64,000 nt of DNA from Streptosporangium sp. NBC_01756 (GCF_035917975.1 NZ_CP109130.1:7874001-7938000); one strand, 5' to 3'. Numbered from the stretch's first letter, positions 45,441 through 53,912 are shown. A program made the numbers and translations. The notes: generated by a model from the letters alone, not told the origin.

Positions 45441-46854
45441 TAGGACTTGGTTACCTCGGGTAGGAGACGGTATGTCACCTGCTTTGGGGGTGAGGGATGA
45501 TGACCCCTCTGGAACTCGAGGCCGTGCGGGCGCGGCTGGAGACGTTTGCCGCTGAGATGTTCTCCGGTTTCGCCCGTGCTGATCAGCGGCGGTGGGGCGA
45601 GCGGTATGTGCGCGGCCTGCTGACCGACGGGGCGCGTAAATCGATGGAGCCGATGGCGGCCCGGCTGGGCGTGGACCGCCAAGGGCTGCAGCAGTTCCTC
45701 ACTGATGCTCCCTGGTCGCATCAGCTGGTTTTGGCCGAGCTGGCCTGGCGGATGGACGCGGCGATCGGCCCGGCCGCCTGGGTGGTCGATGATGTGTCCT
45801 TTGTCAAGGACGGCCAGGAGTCGCCAGGGGTGGCCGCGCAGTATTGCGGGGCGCTGGGTAAGACCGCGAACTGCCAGGTCGCGCCGAGCGTGCATCTGGT
45901 CACCGATGCCGCGTCCTGCCCGGTGAACTGGCGGTTGTTCGTGCCTGAGCAGTGGGATGCGGCCGCGCCGCGCACGGAGGATCGGGCCGCGGTGGCGGCA
46001 CGCCGGCGCCGGGCCGGATCCCCGCCGACGTCGGTCATGTGCCCAAGTGGCAGCTGGCGCTGGACATGATCGACGAGCTGGGCAGTTGGGGGCTGCAGGC
46101 ACCGCTGGTGGTCGCCGATGAGGGCTATGGCCAAGACGGGGCTTTTCGCCTGGGCCTGACCGAGCGCGGCATCGGCTATGTGGTGGGGGTGCGTTCCGAT
46201 ACCGCGCTGCTGGAGGCCGGGGCCTGCCGCAGCGTCGCGCCGTATGCGGGGACCGGGCGGCGGCCGGTGCCCCGCTACCGGCAGCGGCCGATCAGCGCCC
46301 GGCAGCTGGTGGCAGAGGGCGGGCGGCGCGCGCTGCACACGGTGCGCTGGCGGATGGGGTCCAAGGGGCCGTTGCGTTCGCGGTTCGCCGCGCTGCGGGT
46401 ACGGCCGGCGGGGGTACGGATCCGCCGCGCGTATGCGGGCGGGGAATTGCCGGTGTGCTGGCTGCTGGCCGAATGGCCGCCAGGCGAGAGCGAGCCGACC
46501 AAGTACTGGCTGTCCACCCTGCCCGGCGACGTTCCGCTGCGGCGCCTGGTGAGAATGGCGAAGATCCGCTGGCGCATCGAGCACGACTACCGTGAGCTGA
46601 AGACCGGGCTGGGCCTGGATCACTTCGAGGGCCGTACCTGGAGTGGCTGGCACCACCACGTCACGTTGGTCTCGGTCGCACACGCCTTTTGCACCCTGCA
46701 ACGGCTCGACCCAAAAGTCCTAGCTGTGGCTTGAGCACCTACCAGGTCATCACCGAGCTGCAGCTCCTGCTGGCGTGCTGGGCCGGATCCTGCCCCACCT
46801 GCCGCCGAGCGTTACCCCGACATGCCCAGCCCGTCCCCACCTAACCAAGCCCTA
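45441..46854 (+). mobile_element. IS701-family insertion sequence, complete ends, transposase frameshifted
   Basis: The element has imperfect terminal inverted repeats (TAGGACTTGGTTA at 45441 and, inverted, TAGGGCTTGGTTA at 46854, 12 of 13 identical). Flanks are CTAT on the left and CTAG on the right, consistent with the CTAG-like targets I recall for this family. It carries one transposase gene on the plus strand, broken by a frameshift. It lies just before the iron boxes of the formyltransferase, so it marks the right border of the roughly 16-kb insertion that splits the coelichelin cluster. Confidence 0.85.
45497..46734 (+). pseudogene. IS701-family transposase with a frameshift
   Basis: The first part (45497 to about 46015) reads FAAEMFSGFARADQRRWGERY, GARKSMEPMAARL, WVVDDVSFVKDGQ and VTDAASCPVNWRLFVPEQW. 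The second part continues in another frame from about 46012 with RIPADVGHVPKWQLALDMIDELG, VVADEGYGQDG and IEHDYRELKTGLGLDHFEGR. Together they make one DDE transposase of about 410 residues. The break is in a C/G-rich run near 46010-46020 and looks like a mutation: I see no slippery heptamer or downstream structure typical of programmed shifting. The element is probably no longer able to move by itself. Confidence 0.88.
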
Positions 46855-46939
46855 CTAGACGCACTCGGCCATCGGGTCGCCGGCACGCCGCGGTGATCGC
46901 CGGTGCCCGGCAGGATCAACGGTGGAATCGGAGTCCGAT

Positions 46940-46977
46940 GTAGGTTAGGCTCCCCTAATTAGGCGAGCCTAACCTTT
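46940..46977 (+). promoter_or_regulatory. cchA: Two tandem iron boxes before the formyltransferase
   Basis: Two 19-mers lie back to back: GTAGGTTAGGCTCCCCTAA (46940-46958, 16 of 19 to the IdeR/DmdR consensus) and TTAGGCGAGCCTAACCTTT (46959-46977, 14 of 19). The ATG follows 28 bases later. They are strong evidence that this gene belongs to the same iron regulon as the NRPS cluster more than 16 kb away. Confidence 0.82.
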
Positions 46978-47005
46978 CTCCACTCACCTCCCAAGGAGAG
47001 CGCTG

Positions 47006-47950
47006 ATGCGGGTCGTGATGTTCGGTTACCAGACCTGGGGGCATCGCACCCTCCAAGCCCTCCTGGACTCCGGGCACGAGGTGGTGCTGGCAGTCACCCA
47101 CCCGCAGAGCGACCACGCCTACGAGAAGATCTGGAGCGACTCGGTGGCCGAGCTGGCCGAGGCCCACGGCGTCCCGGTCCTGCTTCGCAACCGCCCCGAC
47201 GACGAGCTCCTGCTCACCCTCAAGGAGGTCCAGCCGGACCTCATCGTTGCCAACAACTGGCGCACCTGGATACCGCCGCAGATCTTCACCCTCCCCCGGC
47301 ACGGCATCCTCAACGTGCACGACTCGCTGCTTCCGGCCTACGCCGGCTTCTCCCCGCTCATCTGGGCGCTCATCAACGGCGAGAAGGAGGTCGGCGTCAC
47401 CGCCCACATGATGAACGCCGAACTGGACGCCGGGGACATCGTGGTGCAGCGCGCCGTCCCGGTCGGCCCGGACGACACCACCACCGACCTGTTCCACCGC
47501 ACCGTCGACCTCATCGCCCCCATCGTCACCGAGGCCCTGGCCCTCATCGCCTCCGGCCGCACCGACTGGACGCCCCAGGACCGCGCCAAGGCCAGCTTCT
47601 TCCACAAGCGTTCGGTCGAGGACGGCAACATCGACTGGACCTGGCCCGCCGAGGACATCGAACGGCTGGTGCGCGCCCAGTCCGACCCCTACCCCAACGC
47701 CTTCACCTACTACAAGGGCGAGCGCATCCGCATCCTGAAGGCCTCGGTCTCCAAGGGCGTCTACGGCGGCACCCCGGGCCGGGTGTTCATCCGCGAGGGC
47801 GACGGCATCGTCATCGTCGCCGGTGCCGAGGCCCGCCGCGGCCGCAGCCACGGCCTGGTGATCGAACGGGTCCGCACCCAGGACGGCACCGACCTGCCGG
47901 CCGACGAGGTGTTCACGACCATGGGCTCCTACCTGGTCCGCCACCCATAA
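47006..47950 (+). CDS. cchA: N5-hydroxyornithine formyltransferase (CchA-like)
   Basis: This 314-residue protein belongs to the methionyl-tRNA formyltransferase family. It has the N-His-Asp catalytic set in ILNVHDSLLPAYAGFSP (Asn, His) and AELDAGDIVVQ (Asp), plus the C-terminal OB-like domain. Its beginning, MRVVMFGYQTWGHRTLQALL, is that of the CchA-type enzymes, which put the formyl group from formyl-tetrahydrofolate on N5-hydroxyornithine before it is loaded on module 1 of the NRPS. AAGGAGAGC lies just before the ATG, and tandem iron boxes lie upstream. It has been cut off from the rest of the cluster by the insertion at 30781-46854. The ornithine N5-hydroxylase gene (cchB), its normal neighbour, is missing here. 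Confidence 0.92.
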   Translation: MRVVMFGYQTWGHRTLQALLDSGHEVVLAVTHPQSDHAYEKIWSDSVAELAEAHGVPVLLRNRPDDELLLTLKEVQPDLIVANNWRTWIPPQIFTLPRHGILNVHDSLLPAYAGFSPLIWALINGEKEVGVTAHMMNAELDAGDIVVQRAVPVGPDDTTTDLFHRTVDLIAPIVTEALALIASGRTDWTPQDRAKASFFHKRSVEDGNIDWTWPAEDIERLVRAQSDPYPNAFTYYKGERIRILKASVSKGVYGGTPGRVFIREGDGIVIVAGAEARRGRSHGLVIERVRTQDGTDLPADEVFTTMGSYLVRHP

Positions 47951-47966
47951 GCGTCTCCTTCATCCA

Positions 47967-47987
47967 GGCCGGGGTTCCGGTCCGGCC
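47967..47987. terminator. Possible hairpin between convergent genes
   Basis: GGCCGG and CCGGCC form a 6-bp stem with a nine-base loop, 16 bases after the formyltransferase stop, between it and the convergent STAS gene. It could serve both genes, but it is weak. Confidence 0.35.
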
Positions 47988-48073
47988 CGGTCATGCCCGT
48001 CCCTCCTCGCGATCGCGCGATATCCCCACCATGCGGGTCCGCCGACACCGATGAGACGACAGGGCTCGACGGG

Positions 48074-48475
48074 TCAGTCCGCCGGGCCGGTTCGACGGGA
48101 CGCCATGCGACGACCGGCCGTGTGAGGGTGATCGGCCGGGTGGACCGGGTCGGCCACGATGGCGAAGGACGCGTCGAGGTGGGTGACGCGCAGGAGCCTC
48201 CGGACGAGCGGTGGCAGCGCGGCAAGCTGGACGAGGACCCGGGCGGCGCCCGCGTGGCGTCTGATCGAGACGAGAGCGGTCAGACCCCGGGCGTCCATGA
48301 AGGTGACCGAGCTGAGGTTGAGGACCACCTGCCCGGTGCCGGCGTCGAGGAGGCGGCCGACGCAGCCGCACAGATGGGGTGCGGTGACGATGTCCACCTC
48401 GCCGCTGACGTCGACCACGGTGCAGCCGTGCGAGCAGCCGTGCATGCCGCGGACGGCCAGGTGGAGCGGACCCAT
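48074..48475 (-). CDS. STAS-domain anti-sigma factor antagonist-like protein
   Basis: This 133-residue protein has the STAS fold: TVVDVSGEVDIVTAPHL, then VVLNLSSVTFMDARGLTALV and a helix LPPLVRRLLRVTHLDASFAI. In SpoIIAA-type antagonists the loop carries a phosphorylatable Ser (DSSGL or DVSGL); here it is DARG, so the phosphoserine position is altered, as in many actinobacterial homologues. It would bind an anti-sigma factor or kinase domain to influence sigma factor release. The start at 48475 (MGPLHL) fits the family; the frame is open to 48517. A remnant of a close relative lies at 10898-10975. Confidence 0.8.
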   Translation of the reverse strand: MGPLHLAVRGMHGCSHGCTVVDVSGEVDIVTAPHLCGCVGRLLDAGTGQVVLNLSSVTFMDARGLTALVSIRRHAGAARVLVQLAALPPLVRRLLRVTHLDASFAIVADPVHPADHPHTAGRRMASRRTGPAD

Positions 48476-48698
48476 GACGACTCTCCCTGCTGCATCACCA
48501 GGAGATCGCGGGGTCAAGACGGCTCAGGGAGATGGCGATGTATGGAACATGCCAAATAAGACGAATGCAGCTTTCCGTAATTCTTTAAATACGTTCCGTA
48601 GTGTACGGCTTGCCGTCTCAGAGAGCCAGCCACGCGGCGAATCCGTTGCCACGGCTCCCCCCCGGGTTGGCCGGGTTGGCGTGCTGCGGCACTGCACC

Positions 48699-49112
48699 GA
48701 TGCCACCATCGACCGGCAGTACACCGACACCCACGGCCAGAACCTGGTCGGCTTCGCCTTCTCCCACTTGCTGGGCTTCAAGCTGCTGCTCCGGATGAAG
48801 AACGTCTCTCACCAAAAGCTCGTCCGCGTCGACGCCGAGCAGCCCGTACCCATATGCCCAGCCGGCATGGTGAGTGCACCGTCGACTGGGAGCTGATCGC
48901 CCAGCAGTACGACCAGATGGTCAAGTACGCCACCGCGCTGAAGCTGCGCACCGGCGAGGCCGAACACGTATTGCGCCGCTTCACCCGCGGCGGTCCCAAG
49001 CACCCCACCTATCGCGCCATTGAGGAGGTGGGCCGGGCGGCCAAGTCGATCTTCATCGCCGACTACGTGGCCTCCGAAGGGCTATGCCGGGAGATCCACG
49101 AGGGTCTGCAGC
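48699..49112 (+). pseudogene. Tn3-family transposase fragment with frameshift
   Basis: In one frame: ATIDRQYTDTHGQNLVGFAF, HLLGFKLLLRMKNVSHQKL. After a shift near 48880: TVDWELIAQQYDQMVKYATAL, RFTRGGPKHPTYRAIEEVG and FIADYVASEGLCREIHEGLQ. These are consecutive blocks of the C-terminal half of Tn3-family transposases. The start, the DDE Asp upstream and the end are missing. At about 49112 it is joined directly to a UvrA-like fragment read on the other strand. Confidence 0.85.
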
Positions 49113-49640
49113 TCGCCGAGTATGGACAGCAGCGGTGCGACCTCCGCGCGGCCGATGCTGCGGATGAAGGTGAGGAGTTCGTCCACCTGCATCGCGTTGC
49201 AGTCGGCGATCGAGTTCCCGGCGATGAGGCTGTCGCGTGCGGGCTCGGCCAGTCGCGAGCCGCCGCACGCGGGACAGCGGCGCCGAGCGACGATCCGCTC
49301 GAACGCCTCACGCTGCCTGCCTTTGAACGACTCCGGTTCCCGCTGCAGGTAGATACGGGTGAAACGGGGGAGCAGGCCCTCGTAGGCGGTGCCGACCGCG
49401 TCCATGCCGACGGGCGGTTTAAGGGTGTCGGCAGGTGTGTGAAGGAGGATGTCACGCTCTTCGGGGTGTAGTCGCGGATCTTCTTGTCGACGTCGAAGAA
49501 TCCCGACCGCGCGTATGCCTTCCACATCCACTGATCCGGCGCGAAGAGCGGGAAGTGATCGCGCCGTCGGCCAGGGTGCTGCCCACGGTCGACAGGAACC
49601 CGATCGCCCCGACCATGAGCGGCGGCTGACGCTCGCCGGT
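49113..49640 (-). pseudogene. UvrA-like ATPase fragment, multiply frameshifted
   Basis: On the minus strand the order of UvrA-paralogue blocks is recovered through three frames: TLADGAIT, then FAPDQWMWKAYARSGFFDVD and KKIRDYTPK, then GTAYEGLLPRFTRIYLQREP, RRRCPACGGSRLAEPARDSL, NSIADCNAMQVDELLTF and LLSILGELQTLVDL. The CPACGG zinc-type motif and its context are those of excinuclease-A-like drug-resistance or repair paralogues. Both Walker regions are missing, and at least two frameshifts (near 49556 and 49462) break it. It is a relic. Confidence 0.78.
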
Positions 49641-49702
49641 GATCGTCACGGCCTTGACCGGCCATCAGGAGCAACCGAAGGTTCATCGGCGACAGCGGGG
49701 AC

Positions 49703-50311
49703 TCAGTTGGATGGGAGCGGCTGGTGGGCGGTGGACCGGAGTGCGGCACAGGCGAACCGGGCGAGTCGTTCAGGCAGGTCGTGCGGGTCATGGTGGGAGA
49801 TGAACAGCCAGGACAACACAGTGCCGCCGAACATCGCGTGGAACAGGTCGATGTCAGGCAGCCGCTCCAGCTCGCCGCGCCGCACTGCTCGCTCCAGCAG
49901 CTCGGCATTGCCGGCTCGTTCCGGTTCCACGAAGGCCGTGGTGAACCGTTCGGCGAATGTTGGATCGGCTGCGATCTCGCCGAGCAGGCTCATCAATGCG
50001 CTGGCGGCCGCGGGGTTGCTCAGATGGCCAACGATCACCCGCGCCAGCGCGGTCAGGTCCCCGAGCAGCGACCCGGTGTCGGGCGGAACCTCCAGCACTT
50101 CTCCGTGGACGATCGCGGCGAAGATCATCTCGTGCTTGGTGGCGTACCGCCGGTAGATCGAGGCCTTGCCGATCCCCGCGCGCTCGGCCACGGCGGCCAC
50201 CGTCAGACCCGCATATCCGACCTCACCCAGGAGTTTCTGGACGGCTGCGGTGATGGCCTCGTCCACCCGGCTGTCGCGCGGCCGCCCGACCTGTTGCCTG
50301 TTGTGCTCCAT
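49703..50311 (-). CDS. TetR/AcrR family transcriptional regulator
   Basis: This 202-residue repressor has an N-terminal helix-turn-helix (VDEAITAAVQKLLGEVGYAG, VAAVAERAGIGKASIYRRYATK) and a helical ligand-binding C-terminal domain. It is divergent from a small membrane protein gene at 50366. In the 54-base gap lies a 30-bp near-perfect palindrome covering both promoters, so it very probably represses itself and the membrane protein until an unknown ligand releases it. Confidence 0.93.
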   Translation of the reverse strand: MEHNRQQVGRPRDSRVDEAITAAVQKLLGEVGYAGLTVAAVAERAGIGKASIYRRYATKHEMIFAAIVHGEVLEVPPDTGSLLGDLTALARVIVGHLSNPAAASALMSLLGEIAADPTFAERFTTAFVEPERAGNAELLERAVRRGELERLPDIDLFHAMFGGTVLSWLFISHHDPHDLPERLARFACAALRSTAHQPLPSN

Positions 50312-50323
50312 CCCATCATCATA

Positions 50324-50353
50324 CGAGACTATAGTTTCGAAACTGCAGTCTCG
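50324..50353. promoter_or_regulatory. 30-bp palindromic operator between TetR gene and membrane protein gene
   Basis: The left half CGAGACTATAGTTTC and the complement of the right half, CGAGACTGCAGTTTC, agree at 13 of 15 bases, centred on TTTCGAAA. The operator lies 13 bases from each start codon and overlaps likely -10 sequence (TATAGT), which suits repression in both directions by the TetR protein. Confidence 0.8.
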
Positions 50354-50365
50354 AAAGGATTGACG

Positions 50366-50899
50366 ATGATCAAGGATGCGGCGGTACTCCCCCCTTCAAT
50401 CGACACCGAACGGCCGGTCCAGCGCTGGGCCGTCGGGGTAGCGCACGTCGTGCCCCTGCTCGCGCTGCCGTCGAGTCTGTGGCGGATCGGACTGGCCCTG
50501 GGACTTCCGCTCGGCTACACCGAGCAGGGCCTGCGCGACCTGGTCGGCCCGGCCGCGTGGGGGCCGCTGTACCTGATCGCCCTCTCCGTGCTGACTGAAG
50601 CCGCGGCCCTGCTCACTGTTGGCCTGGTGCGACGCTGGGGCGAAGTGGTGCCGCGCTGGATCCCGCTGCTCGGCGGCCGGACGATCCCGCGCCTGGCCGT
50701 TACCGTGCCCGCCTGGCTCGGCGTCGGGGTTCTCGCCCTGCTGTGGACCCCGTTCCTGTTTTGGTGGACGCTGCCGCACGCCGACATGACCGCGACCGGA
50801 CGTCTGCTCGTCGGGTTCGTCTACCTGCCGCTGGTGGCGTGGGCCCCGCTCCTCGCCGCCGTCACGCTTTCCTACCAGCATCGCCGAACCGGCCCATGA
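50366..50899 (+). CDS. Four- or five-pass membrane protein (hypothetical)
   Basis: This 177-residue protein has hydrophobic segments at about 20-40, 65-95, 110-130 and 145-165 (VAHVVPLLALPSSLWRIGLA, GPLYLIALSVLTEAAALLTV, VPAWLGVGVLALLWTPFLFW, LLVGFVYLPLVAWAPLLAAV). AAAGGA precedes the ATG at 50366. No transporter family motif is visible. Small integral membrane proteins of this kind often sit beside a TetR gene and are its main target. Export or membrane-stress protection is possible but not shown. Confidence 0.82.
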   Translation: MIKDAAVLPPSIDTERPVQRWAVGVAHVVPLLALPSSLWRIGLALGLPLGYTEQGLRDLVGPAAWGPLYLIALSVLTEAAALLTVGLVRRWGEVVPRWIPLLGGRTIPRLAVTVPAWLGVGVLALLWTPFLFWWTLPHADMTATGRLLVGFVYLPLVAWAPLLAAVTLSYQHRRTGP

Positions 50900-51065
50900 T
50901 GCAGCGGAACGGTGGTCGGCGCTATCTCCCGGCCCGACAACTGGCTATCGCCAACGAGTGTCCGATTGTTCCCGATAAGCCTTGGCCAGGCGCCTCCCTC
51001 GGGCAGTTTCGCCCGAGTCCAGTGGCCATGGGGCGGGGGAGGTGCCGGCCGTCCACCAGGAGGTT

Positions 51066-51523
51066 TCGTGGCCGTGTATCCGGACCGGACTCGGGCGCCG
51101 GGCCGCGCCGAGCTGGATGCGCTGTTCGCCCGTCCCGCCTTGGGCCTGCGTGAGCGTACGCTGTATCGGCTGCTGTATGAGAGCGCGGCCAGAGCGCAGG
51201 AAGTCCTGGTCCTCGATGTCGTCGACCTCGACCTCGACCTCGACCTGCGCAACCGGCGCGCCAAGGTGCGGCGCAAGGGCGGCGCGGCCGAGGTCATCGT
51301 CTGGAGTACCACCACCGCACAGCTGGCCGGCGGCCCGTGGACACTGCACCAACTACGCCACAGTGCCCTGACCCACGCAGCCGAAGACGGGGCCAACACC
51401 TCCACCCTGCTCGCGTACTCCGACCACACCTCGGTCGCGTCCCTTGCTCGCTACGCGCGCGTCTCTCCTGAGGCCCTGGCCCGCTGGCAAGAAGGCAGGG
51501 ATCCGGCTGCCCGACGTCGGTGA
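51066..51523 (+). pseudogene. Tyrosine recombinase (phage integrase family) with internal deletion
   Basis: The frame reads LFARPALGLRERTLYRLLYE, SAARAQEVLVLDV (first catalytic Arg region) and LRNRRAKVRRKGG. It then jumps to WTLHQLRHSALTH (HxLRH), SDHTSVASLARYARVS (final Tyr). The part between VIVW and GPWTLHQ, which should hold ~70 residues, is missing, as is the N-terminal core-binding domain. It is therefore a dead integrase remnant. An in-frame run of GACCTC repeats (VDLDLDLDL) sits in the middle. The start near 51066 is a guess. Confidence 0.72.
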
Positions 51524-51567
51524 CCTCCACCCGCTAGATCACGCAGTGGCACAGGGATTACCCAGAG

Positions 51568-52353
51568 CTACCTTGGGGCTGGGTCACGTTCGGGAGAAGA
51601 CCCCCCGACCGGAGGGATGTCACGGGAGAGCTGCAGGGAGCGCAGCAGCTGTGCCACGACCGTGTCCTGGTCGATCACTTGGCGGGCGACGGCGGACAAC
51701 TGCTGGTTGTGGTTGCGGGCGTAGGTGCGCAGCAGGGCGAACGCGTCGGCGACGTTGATCTGACCGCGTTCGGCCAGCATCCCTTTGGCCTGTTCGATGA
51801 CGATGCGGCTGTTGAGTGCATGTTGCAGCTGCCCGGTGACGAGCTGATGCCGGCGCAGGGTGCGTTCGTGCGTGATGCCGATGGTGGCCACGTCCGCCAG
51901 TGCCTGGGCCACGGAGGTGCTCTCGGGGGAGAAGGCCCCGGTGGCGGAGCCGAACAGGTTCACCGCTCCCAGCACCTGGTCGCGTAACCGCAGCGGGAAG
52001 GCCTGCACCGCGGCGAAGCCGGCCCGGCGGGCCTCTGCGGCGAAGCGCGGCCACTGCTGCGGTGGGGCGGCCAGATCGGGGCAGGTCACCATCCGCCCGC
52101 TGTGGTAGCAGTCCAGGCAGGGACCTTCTTTGTCCTGCAGCTGAAACAGCTCCAGGAGGCGGACCTGCTCGGTGGAGGCCGCCACCAAGGTCAGGCTTCC
52201 GCGAGGGTCGGCCAGCAGGATGCCGGCCGCGTCGACGTCGAGGAGGTCCACGCAGCGTTCGGCCAATGTCTGCAGGAGGTCGATGACGTCGAAGTCGGCC
52301 ACCAGCGTGTCGGCCAACTCCACGAACGTCTGCACTGTGCGTCGGTCGAGCAT
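51568..52353 (-). CDS. GAF-ANTAR domain transcription antiterminator-like regulator
   Basis: This 261-residue protein has an N-terminal GAF sensor domain (VDLLDVDAAGILLADPRGSL, GPCLDCYHSGRMVTCPDLA, FAAVQAFPLRLRDQVLGAVN) and a C-terminal ANTAR RNA-binding domain (LQHALNSRIVIEQAKGMLAE, DAFALLRTYARNHNQQLSAVA). ANTAR proteins bind tandem hairpins in leader RNAs and stop early termination. Here a GAF, not a receiver domain, would sense the signal; Cys-x-x-Cys in LDCYHS could bind a metal or redox signal (speculation). The ATG at 52353 is used because GAGGGT lies seven bases upstream. Confidence 0.88.
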   Translation of the reverse strand: MLDRRTVQTFVELADTLVADFDVIDLLQTLAERCVDLLDVDAAGILLADPRGSLTLVAASTEQVRLLELFQLQDKEGPCLDCYHSGRMVTCPDLAAPPQQWPRFAAEARRAGFAAVQAFPLRLRDQVLGAVNLFGSATGAFSPESTSVAQALADVATIGITHERTLRRHQLVTGQLQHALNSRIVIEQAKGMLAERGQINVADAFALLRTYARNHNQQLSAVARQVIDQDTVVAQLLRSLQLSRDIPPVGGSSPERDPAPR

Positions 52354-52485
52354 CGTCTGCACCCTCATTCTAAGATTCATGCCCGTATCCGGCGGTTCGT
52401 TCTCTGTGCCTGCTCTGTCCGCGTCCGGTGCGGATCGCGGCCGTCGCGACACCACGTCGCGGGCCACCCGCACCGGCTGCGTCCG

Positions 52486-52938
52486 TCAGTGAAGGTGTGA
52501 GCGGGCAGCCGCACGGACGCGGCGTCCATCGGCGTCAGGCGGTCCCTCTTCCGAGCAGGTATCGGGCGCCTGGTCCCATTCGGGCATGCCGTCCCAGCCG
52601 GTGAGCCGTAGCAGGCGGCGCACCGCCGCCGAGGCCGCCACCATCCGGATGCCATCCGGGCCGCCCGCTCCCGTGCCGAGGCCGGCGGTGATCAGTGTGC
52701 GCAGGCCGCTCACATCGATGAAATCCAGCCCGCGCAGATCGACGTAGCAGGGGCCGCCGCCCTGAGCCACCAGGTGGGCCGTCGCGGCCAGCGCCGTCAG
52801 CAGACCGGCCACGCGGCTACGGTCCAGCTCTCCCTCCAGCCGTATTCCCGGTGGGCGGACCATCGGTGTGATACGCAACGTCCCATCGTCGTAGCTCAGT
52901 GCGCAGACGGGGGAACCGGTGCCGCTGATCGCGTCCAT
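52486..52938 (-). CDS. STAS-domain anti-sigma factor antagonist
   Basis: This 150-residue protein has a STAS domain: IRLEGELDRSRVAGLLTAL, YVDLRGLDFIDVSGLRTLI and a C-terminal GIRMVAASAAVRRLLRLTG. The loop keeps DVSGL, with the Ser that is phosphorylated by anti-sigma kinases in SpoIIAA-type switches. The ATG at 52938 is preceded by AAGGAT; the frame is open to 52983. It lies upstream of the GAF-ANTAR gene on the same strand with a 133-base gap. Both are general-stress-type regulators, but a shared operon is only likely, not shown. Confidence 0.85.
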   Translation of the reverse strand: MDAISGTGSPVCALSYDDGTLRITPMVRPPGIRLEGELDRSRVAGLLTALAATAHLVAQGGGPCYVDLRGLDFIDVSGLRTLITAGLGTGAGGPDGIRMVAASAAVRRLLRLTGWDGMPEWDQAPDTCSEEGPPDADGRRVRAAARSHLH

Positions 52939-53143
52939 ACCGCATCCTTCGGAGCTTGCCAGGGGGACAAGCCGCGAGGTCAAGGCGGCACGGGATCAGT
53001 GCAAGTAGGCGCTGCGGGCGCATGGCCCCCCAGCGAAAGACACCGTTTCTTCAGGTTACCCGTCAGTTGTGTGCCTGGCCACCACACCGGGTGCGTCACC
53101 GCCCACGGCGGGCTCGACCTCGGCCGGATTCCCTGCCCGGCTG

Positions 53144-53908
53144 TCAGGGACGCGCGGCGCCCTCCGTGTAGAGGCGGGCGACCACGTCCTCGATGGAGGC
53201 CTCGTCGGGGACCGTGGCGCGCAGGGCGTCCAGGGTGCCGTCGAAGGCCAGGCTGCCGTGGTCGATGAGCATCACCCGGCGGCAGAGTTTCTCCATGTCC
53301 CCCAGGTCGTGGGTGGTGAGCAGGACCGTGGTGCCGTGGTCGGCGTTGAGACGGCGCAGGAACTCCCGCATGGCGGCCTTGCTGACCACGTCGAGGCCGA
53401 TCGTGGGCTCGTCGAGCACGAGTACGGCGGGGGAGTGGAGGAGGGCGGCGGCGATGTCGCCCCGCATGCGCTGGCCGAGGCTGAGCTGCCGGACCGGGGT
53501 GTCGGTGAACTCGGCGAGGCCGAGCAGGCCGGTCAGCTCGTCCAGCCTGCGGCGGAAGACTTTTTGATCTACTTTGTACAGGTGCCGGATCAGTTCGAAG
53601 CTGTCCCGCAGCGGCAGGTCCCACCACAGGGTCGTCCGCTGGCCGAACACCACCCCGATCCGGTGGGCGAGCGCCGTACGGCGGCGTGTCGGGTCGAGCC
53701 CGGCCACCCGGATCCGTCCCGAGGTGGGCGCGAGGATGCCGGTGAGCATCTTGATGGTGGTGGACTTGCCCGCGCCGTTGGGGCCGAGGTAGCCGACGAA
53801 CTCTCCGGCCTCGACCGTGAAGGACAGATCCCGTACGGCGTGCACGGTCCTGCGCGCGCGGCGGCGGCCCACGGTGAACGAACGGCAGACCCGGTCGACT
53901 TCGATCAT
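53144..53908 (-). CDS. ABC-2 type exporter ATP-binding protein
   Basis: This 254-residue NBD has Walker A GPNGAGKST, a Q-loop (VVFGQRTTLWWDLPLRDSF), the signature LSLGQRMRGDIAAALLHSP, Walker B VLVLDEPTIGLD and an H-loop (TTHDLGD). This sequence style goes with the ABC-2 permeases encoded just upstream, which belong to the DUF990/ABC2_membrane_6 group. Together they make a three-gene exporter on the minus strand; the gap to the first permease is four bases. The substrate is unknown (drug, lipid or peptide). Confidence 0.93.
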   Translation of the reverse strand: MIEVDRVCRSFTVGRRRARRTVHAVRDLSFTVEAGEFVGYLGPNGAGKSTTIKMLTGILAPTSGRIRVAGLDPTRRRTALAHRIGVVFGQRTTLWWDLPLRDSFELIRHLYKVDQKVFRRRLDELTGLLGLAEFTDTPVRQLSLGQRMRGDIAAALLHSPAVLVLDEPTIGLDVVSKAAMREFLRRLNADHGTTVLLTTHDLGDMEKLCRRVMLIDHGSLAFDGTLDALRATVPDEASIEDVVARLYTEGAARP

Positions 53909-53912
53909 GCTC

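Noticed and set aside
45497-46734. Programmed frameshift in the IS701 transposase
   Set aside because: I see no slippery heptamer or downstream stimulator, and IS701 transposases are normally made from one frame; mutation is simpler.
30781-46854. Composite transposon formed by two IS701 copies
   Set aside because: The two transposases are clearly different in sequence and the left copy is only a fragment, so they did not move the block as a matched pair.
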